Part shown: piece by piece, positions 15,641 to 20,627 of the stretch | Layout: the number at the start of each line of letters is the position of its first letter | Numbering within the stretch: position 1 is the stretch's first letter | Assembly: GCA_005223375.1 (NCBI GenBank) | Contig: RXOD01004550.1 | Location: forward strand, 1 to 20,627 | Direction: 5' to 3' | DNA length: 20,627 nucleotides | From: Amoebophrya sp. AT5.2 | Lineage: Eukaryota > Sar > Dinophyceae > Syndiniales > Amoebophryaceae | The notes under the pieces: model-generated | Seen by the model: only the letters and a program-made list of their open reading frames with translations | What the model was told of the DNA's origin: nothing | Databases searched by the model: none | Translations under genes and position numbers: made by a program

Positions 15641-18600
15641 ATGGATCTGCTGAGCCCGAATTCGAAGGGCAAGAAGGCGAAACCGTCATCGCCCGTGCGG
15701 CGGTACCAGGGCCAACATGGAGAGACTGCCTTCGGTCAGACGAAGGTCTCGTTTTGGTACCGGCCGGTCACGAAAACAGATACTGGAAGCCCGCGCTTCC
15801 CGTTGAAGAGCTTGATGACCAAAGGCAGCAACTACGGGGTGGAAATCAGCGGCATCCAAAAGTATTTGCGGGATAAGGGAGTTGACGCGCCGGAAATGGA
15901 AACGCAGGCGAACTGCGAGCAATTGGTGCGCATTGTTACGCGTATGCAGTAATCATGATGACGCATATGCAGCCATGGCGAATCGAATTTATTCCATCGA
16001 AAAAAAGTACCGCTTCCGCATCCTCGCCGCGAACCATCTCTCATGTCTTCACAGGCGCACGCCCTGCTGTGCCGGAGAATGGTTCAACCGAACACCTGGT
16101 CTTCGATCATCGCGACATGCCCCTTCAAAAATGACGTCGCGCTCATAGCGCCTGACAACGTGCAGGAGATTGCCGGGTACTTGGAGGAGTTCGCGGACGT
16201 GAAGCAGAACGAGCGGAGGAAAAACGCGAGCGCCCGTGAGGACAAGCCAGAGAAGGCCCTGCTGGGAGTTGTGTTTTATGTGGAAGTAGGTCACGTAGCC
16301 GGATGCGAATGCTTATGCGCAACAGGTCACAGAATATATTCCACTGGTGATAAAGATGATTCTGATGCGGCTCCTGCTTACGCTAGGCGCGCGCAATGTT
16401 TTCAACCCCAGGCTTTTTGCCTGCGGAAGCACCAGGGCTTCGTGATCCACAGAACTTTGGCAGAAAGCGGCAAGAACGAGTGGCACGACCGCCTGGCGTG
16501 CTACTTCGCTACGGAGCGGGACAGTGTCAGCAACCAGTACTGCTTGATGCATGACTATTCATGCGTCCGGAAGAGCCACACCATCGGGAGCTACGTACTA
16601 GTGCAATGCATATAAGTAAGAAGTGGCGCTGGGTCGAGTCGGAGGCCCAGCTGCTGGCTGATGCACGACCAGATCAACGCCAAAGCTCTTACTTTTGATT
16701 TTGAAATGGTCGCGAGCATGTGCGTCAGCGATGCAGAGAAAGGCTTCCACAAATATTCGCCAGGTGTTCTACGTCGACGACTTTAGCGACCCTCCCCACG
16801 ACCCGGCCTGGTACGAGCTTTGCACGCAGCCGCTCCCCATGCAGCGGGCGGAGGGCAATCCGCTCAAAAAACTGCAGGGAACGGAATACATGGCATCGAA
16901 ATTCACCTGCACAGCCATGATCAACAACTTGATCACGACGCTCGGCGTCAAAAGTGTCGACAACATCATCCGCCCCCGGGGATTGACGTTCCTCACGATC
17001 GATTTGGACACGTGGGATCCGCTCGGGGGCGCGGCTTTGTTCCCGACGGTGAACTTGCGGCTGCAGGCGCACCTGCTGTGCGATCAGGGCTCGCCGGAGC
17101 TGCGCACGTTGCAGCTCGCGCTCCACATGCTCCCCGGGATTGCCAAGGAGCCGCCCTTTCATCGACTGTCAAACAACCTCAAGAATTTGATACCTGAAAT
17201 CGCCCTGGCTGCTGCTGGTATCAAGTCGTGGTTTTGCGGCCCGTTCGGATCCGGCGGGAACCAGGGTCGTTTGCGGAACAGCCAGGCCAGCCTGCTGAAG
17301 GAGGCGAAAAACGATCTGCCGGCCGCGTCGAAACGGAAGTACGCGCCTGCGGTGATCGAGGCTTTTCCGGGCGAAAACCTGGCGGAGATTTTGGAGAAAG
17401 GTATGTTATGTCCACTGAAAAGCGATAGTGTTGTAGGTTTTGGTCCCGTCGTCAAACGCCAGAAGATTGAGAACGAAAGACATTGGAATGCAGCATACTT
17501 ATGTGATTGCTTCATTATGAAGCCGAATCCCAATAGGATGATGGTCCGCAGGAATCCAACTAGAGGCCTCGGCGAACCCCCCCCTCCGATTGGGCCAATC
17601 TTGAAAAAAGTGGAGGGCCTCCAAATCACTCAGACGCAGTAAGGTGGTGGACTCAGCTCTTCAATTTTTGAGGGGGTTCGCGGGCCCCTGTGAACCCCCC
17701 CCCCGCCGCCGCGAGGGGACCAAGAAGTCGCCAGATTCTCATCGGGATTCAGGATCTGGACAGCAGTTTTGAGCTGCTGCTCCAAGCCTGAGTCCCAATG
17801 AGATTCTGGCAGATTCTGGCGCTGTTCGTCGTTGATAGGAGAGCTCGGCGCGGCGTCGATTCGTAGCTCAGCAGGAGCCAACTGGGCGAGCAGTAGCATG
17901 CGTATCTAGCTTCCAAAAAATGGCCGCTGCCGCCATCATTTACTTTTCCAATTGACCTATCAGCCCCTGCCATCACGCACGGAACGGACGCGCGGTGGCT
18001 ACGCGACCGGGACCACAGCGAGAACATGATTCAGGTCATGCCCCTGCTGCTCTACTGCCTGGAGCCGCTGATCCAGGAAGACATGCAAAAAGCGTCAAAC
18101 AAGAAAAAACCCAAGCCCGCGCGGGAAGCTGCTCCGCCCGCCCTGCCGCAGGAGCACGAAGACCGGATCGACTCCGAGGAGCGATTCGAGGGGATCAACT
18201 CCGATTTCCTCGAGCTAACAGCTGAGGAGAACAGGATGTTGGGCAAGGAGTGGGACGGCAGCACGCTGAAGCTGAAGGAAATGCTAATGGCGTGCACCCG
18301 CGAACACCGCCTCGCGCAGCGAGACCTCGCGCGGTCGCACAGTGATCTCTACGATCTCATCGACGCTGTTTCCGCGAAGGGCGGCGACGACACCACGCTG
18401 CTAGAGAACCCGGCCACACTCAAGCGCGCGCAAAAATACTTGGGATCCGACTTAACGGCAACCTCGACGCTGACCACGCCGGAGCTGCAGAACCGGCTCC
18501 AGAAGAACCGCCTCCGCATCCTACAGCACATCACCGCCGACATCTTCGCCGTCCTCGGCGAAACCGACGCGCATCGCAAGTGCGGCTTGAAGCTGCTCGG

Positions 18601-20542
18601 AAAGGTGATGTCTCTCGCCGGGTGGCAGCTGTGGGATCCGATTTTCGGGCTGTGGGAATCCGTCTGCGAGAGACGGACTCCTTTCGTCGTCAATAGCGAG
18701 AACTTGCCGTCGCTCGAAAACGCGCTCTCGTACGAGCTCTCCATCTTTGCCCTACGGGCCGGAGGCTGTTTGATGAGGGGCAGGAGGCATTGGCTTGAGC
18801 GGCAAGTAAAGAACGTGAATGAGTGCTTCCCGCCGTCGGAGAAGCTCCAGGAACAGCAGTTCAAGGATGACCGGAAGTTCAAGGATCGGGCGGCGGGCGG
18901 CAGCAACATGTGGTCCAAACAGCTGCACCGCTACACCCAGGCAGAAGAACACACACGCTTCTACCCCGCGCCGCTCATCACCCGATCCGACAGAACCAGC
19001 ATCCTCGACCCGGCCGACGTGCTTGCCGACAGCACGTGGAATAAGGTTAAGGAGGACCCCACGACTGAAAACGTGAAGTGGGTGCTGGAAGACATGGAGA
19101 AGAAGCAAACCCAGGAAAACAAAAACCACTCCAAATTCCTCACCGCCCGCTTCGACGACCTCTGCAACAGCCTACAAGACGCCGCCGATGGGGATCTCGA
19201 GACCCCGTGGCCCGCCAAGCTGCAGCAGGTGATCGAGCACGTGGGTGACCCCTCGATCACCACCATTCCCGCGCACTTGCTCGGTGTCCGCGGCATCGAG
19301 GCCTACGTGATTCTGAAAAACAAAGACGATGCAGAATCGGCGGACTTCAAGCGTACGGCCGGGAAGAACATCATGGGGTTGAAAAACATTCAAAAGAAAA
19401 TCCAGGAGAGTGGAGGCGTGCTGATGCGGAAAGGCAAAGACGGGCCTGTTATATGGGTTACCTTCGCATATAGCGGTCTGGTCGCCGGTCACCCCCTCGT
19501 CCGCCATGGTGCTCCCAACCAGCTGCGGTTTCCGCTCCTGCGCAACGAGATCGAATACGATGCGGATTGGTTCATCAACTGGGACCTCATCGAGGGCAAA
19601 GTCGACTGGGAGGAGGACGAGGGGGCCGCCGGCTTTTTCATCGTCCTGCACGTGGACCTGACCAAGATCGTGTCGAGCCGCCAGATGTACTGCTACCATT
19701 TCCCGCATACATCGCGCACCAGACAGCAGTATCTTTTGCAGCAGGTGACCAAGAAGCATCCGGAGCTCACGGCGCGAATGTTCGATAAAATGCTGAACGG
19801 GACGCGCGCGAAAATCTACGAGTACTTCATGATCCGCGGCGAGGTTCGATCCGATCTCGTGCAAGAGTGCGTCCGCCGGCTCGGTCCCCAGCTCCGCAGT
19901 TTCGCCATGGACGGCGAGGAGCGGGACGACGAGTTGCACAAAGAGCACGTGCAGCGCCTGGCCGAGAAGGCTGGAACCGAGTCTGGACCCGTACAACACC
20001 GGCCGCACAGCCCCGGAAAAACACCGGGCTCGGGGATTCGCCGGCTGAAGGCGCAGGTGGTTTTCAACATCTGGAACCTCGACAAAAATCCTCCGGTTTT
20101 GTGCGCGCAAGCCCGCAGCCACAGAAACGGTTTCGGCGCGGAGGAGGACACGCTGAGGCTCCACTGGCCGCCGAAATACCGCCCGACGCAAGTGCACTTT
20201 GCGCCCGAGGCTCCTTGTTTCCCGAATCCGGAAAAGCAGGTCGATGAGGTCTTCACGCCGCGCGTCACCAAAGAGTACGAGCTCCCGCGCGGCAAGTTTT
20301 CGATCGTGCGGGCGGACGGCGAGTGGGATGCAGACGTAGAGATCTTCGTCGGAGACGAGTACGACGAGGCCGATGAGCAGCTGAACATGATGCAACCGTC
20401 GCTGAAGCGGGGCGCACCTACGATTGCAAAGATGGCAAAGACACCAAATAAAAATCAGAAAGATACGGGCGCACCGAAGTCAAAAAAAGCCAGGGCGCAG
20501 GAACCGCCGGCAGAAGCTAAGAAGTTCAGTGGAAAGAAGTAG
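15641..20542 (+). CDS. Large orphan protein, six exons assembled, about 1,319 residues
   Basis: Proposed exons: 15641-15934, 16055-16285, 16412-16594, 16673-16708, 16764-17400, 17964-20542. The best-supported join is 17400/17964 (GTATGT to CCTATCAG, phase 1), which continues EILEK directly into APAITHGTDARWLRD. The first donor could also be at 15926, and exon 4 may be longer. The final exon alone encodes 859 codons. I recognise no domain. Visible features are helix-rich segments (LQNRLQKNRLRILQHITADI), a Trp-rich stretch (GWQLWDPIFGLWESV), a mixed alpha/beta region (DWFINWDLIEGKVDWEEDEG, FFIVLHVDLTKIV) and a Lys-rich, probably nuclear-targeting tail (SKKARAQ.., ending KKFSGKK). Third-position GC is high throughout. 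No signal peptide or membrane segment is evident. The 5' end is uncertain because a splice acceptor sits next to the chosen ATG. Confidence 0.68.
16286..16411 (+). other. Stop-free 126-nt intron candidate
   Basis: GTAGGT donor after FYVE and CAACCCCAG acceptor before AFCLRKH. The length is a multiple of three and the frame stays open through it. The segment has lower GC and weaker codon bias than its flanks, which argues for an intron. Retention would insert 42 residues without breaking the protein. Confidence 0.5.
17401..17963 (+). other. 563-nt intron of the orphan gene with hairpins
   Basis: Donor GTATGT at 17401, acceptor CCTATCAG ending at 17963, phase 1. Reading through the donor gives 80 more codons to TAA at 17642 (ending LQITQTQ). 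It holds a G/C hairpin (GGGGGTTC at 17672-17679 with GAACCCCC at 17692-17699) and a long inverted repeat at 17729-17811. Confidence 0.75.
17729..17820. repeat. Long imperfect inverted repeat (hairpin), possible MITE/introner-like element
   Basis: Left arm 17729-17766 and right arm 17774-17811 pair almost throughout around a 7-nt loop (TTTTGAG), with few mismatches and small indels. The arms start with GCCAGATTCT and end with AGATTCTGGC. A perfect direct copy of AGATTCTGGC follows at 17811-17820. No coding capacity. Confidence 0.8.
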
Positions 20543-20627
20543 TTGCTACGTCAATCAATTGCGTTCTGCGAAACAGTACTCAACGCCGCGGCTTTTCAGT
20601 CACGGCCGGAGATGCAAAATCCAAGGG
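20543..20627. other. 3' flank of the orphan gene
   Basis: 85 bp after the TAG at 20542 to the window edge; presumably 3' UTR. Nothing else seen. Confidence 0.4.

Noticed and set aside
16764..16790. Reverse-transcriptase YVDD signature (VFYVDDFSD) in the orphan gene
   Set aside because: No other reverse-transcriptase motif appears in order around it, and no integrase, gag or terminal repeats are visible. A four-residue match can arise by chance.
19172..20395. 407-codon minus-strand frame opposite the orphan gene
   Set aside because: A long antisense frame is expected opposite GC3-rich coding sequence; its composition (His/Val/Arg/Leu) is typical of a shadow.

Overview
The window looks like nuclear DNA of a GC-rich protist. 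Coding stretches have GC-rich third positions. Genes are cut by GT-AG introns of about 55-970 nt, and the neighbours are eukaryotic families: a PP2C phosphatase, an F-box protein, a SUI1-like/UIM protein and an eIF2A/PYM-type coiled coil. Every supported gene left of about 12.3 kb is on the minus strand and every one right of about 12.7 kb is on the plus strand. Such one-way gene clusters, with many orphan proteins, suggest a dinoflagellate-lineage alveolate (possibly a compact-genome syndinian). That placement is an inference of low confidence.

Minus-strand block, in + coordinates: the N-terminal end of a Pro/Gln/Tyr-rich protein running off the left edge (1-205); a membrane-anchored F-box-like protein (881-2428); a three-exon PP2C phosphatase (2739-4905) whose 973-nt second intron holds a nine-copy degenerate repeat array; unresolved exon-like open frames (5425-6283); a 997-residue intronless protein joining an N-terminal SUI1-like domain to a C2HC zinc finger and two C-terminal UIM-like helices (6398-9391); a possible small exon (9844-9999); and a gene of at least three exons with an eIF2A/PYM-type C-terminal coiled coil (10583 to about 12251, 5' end unresolved).

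The strand switch lies at about 12.27-12.66 kb and carries a strongly strand-biased G/T-rich tract.

Plus-strand block: a short open frame or first exon (12659-12826); a four-exon gene with one membrane segment and an Ala/Pro/Lys-rich tail (12962-14578); a possible upstream exon (15238-15624); and a large orphan gene (15641-20542). The orphan gene was assembled here from six exons into about 1,319 residues, and I recognise no known domain in it. Its introns include a stop-free 126-nt intron and a 563-nt intron with a long hairpin.

Functionally, the left block leans toward signalling and protein turnover (PP2C, F-box, UIM) and translation-linked domains (SUI1-like, eIF2A/PYM-like). The right block is two uncharacterised proteins with lysine-rich C-termini. 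Intron boundaries were read by eye from frame, phase and GT-AG sites, with no transcript evidence. I saw no tRNA, rRNA, transposase or bacterial CRISPR system.
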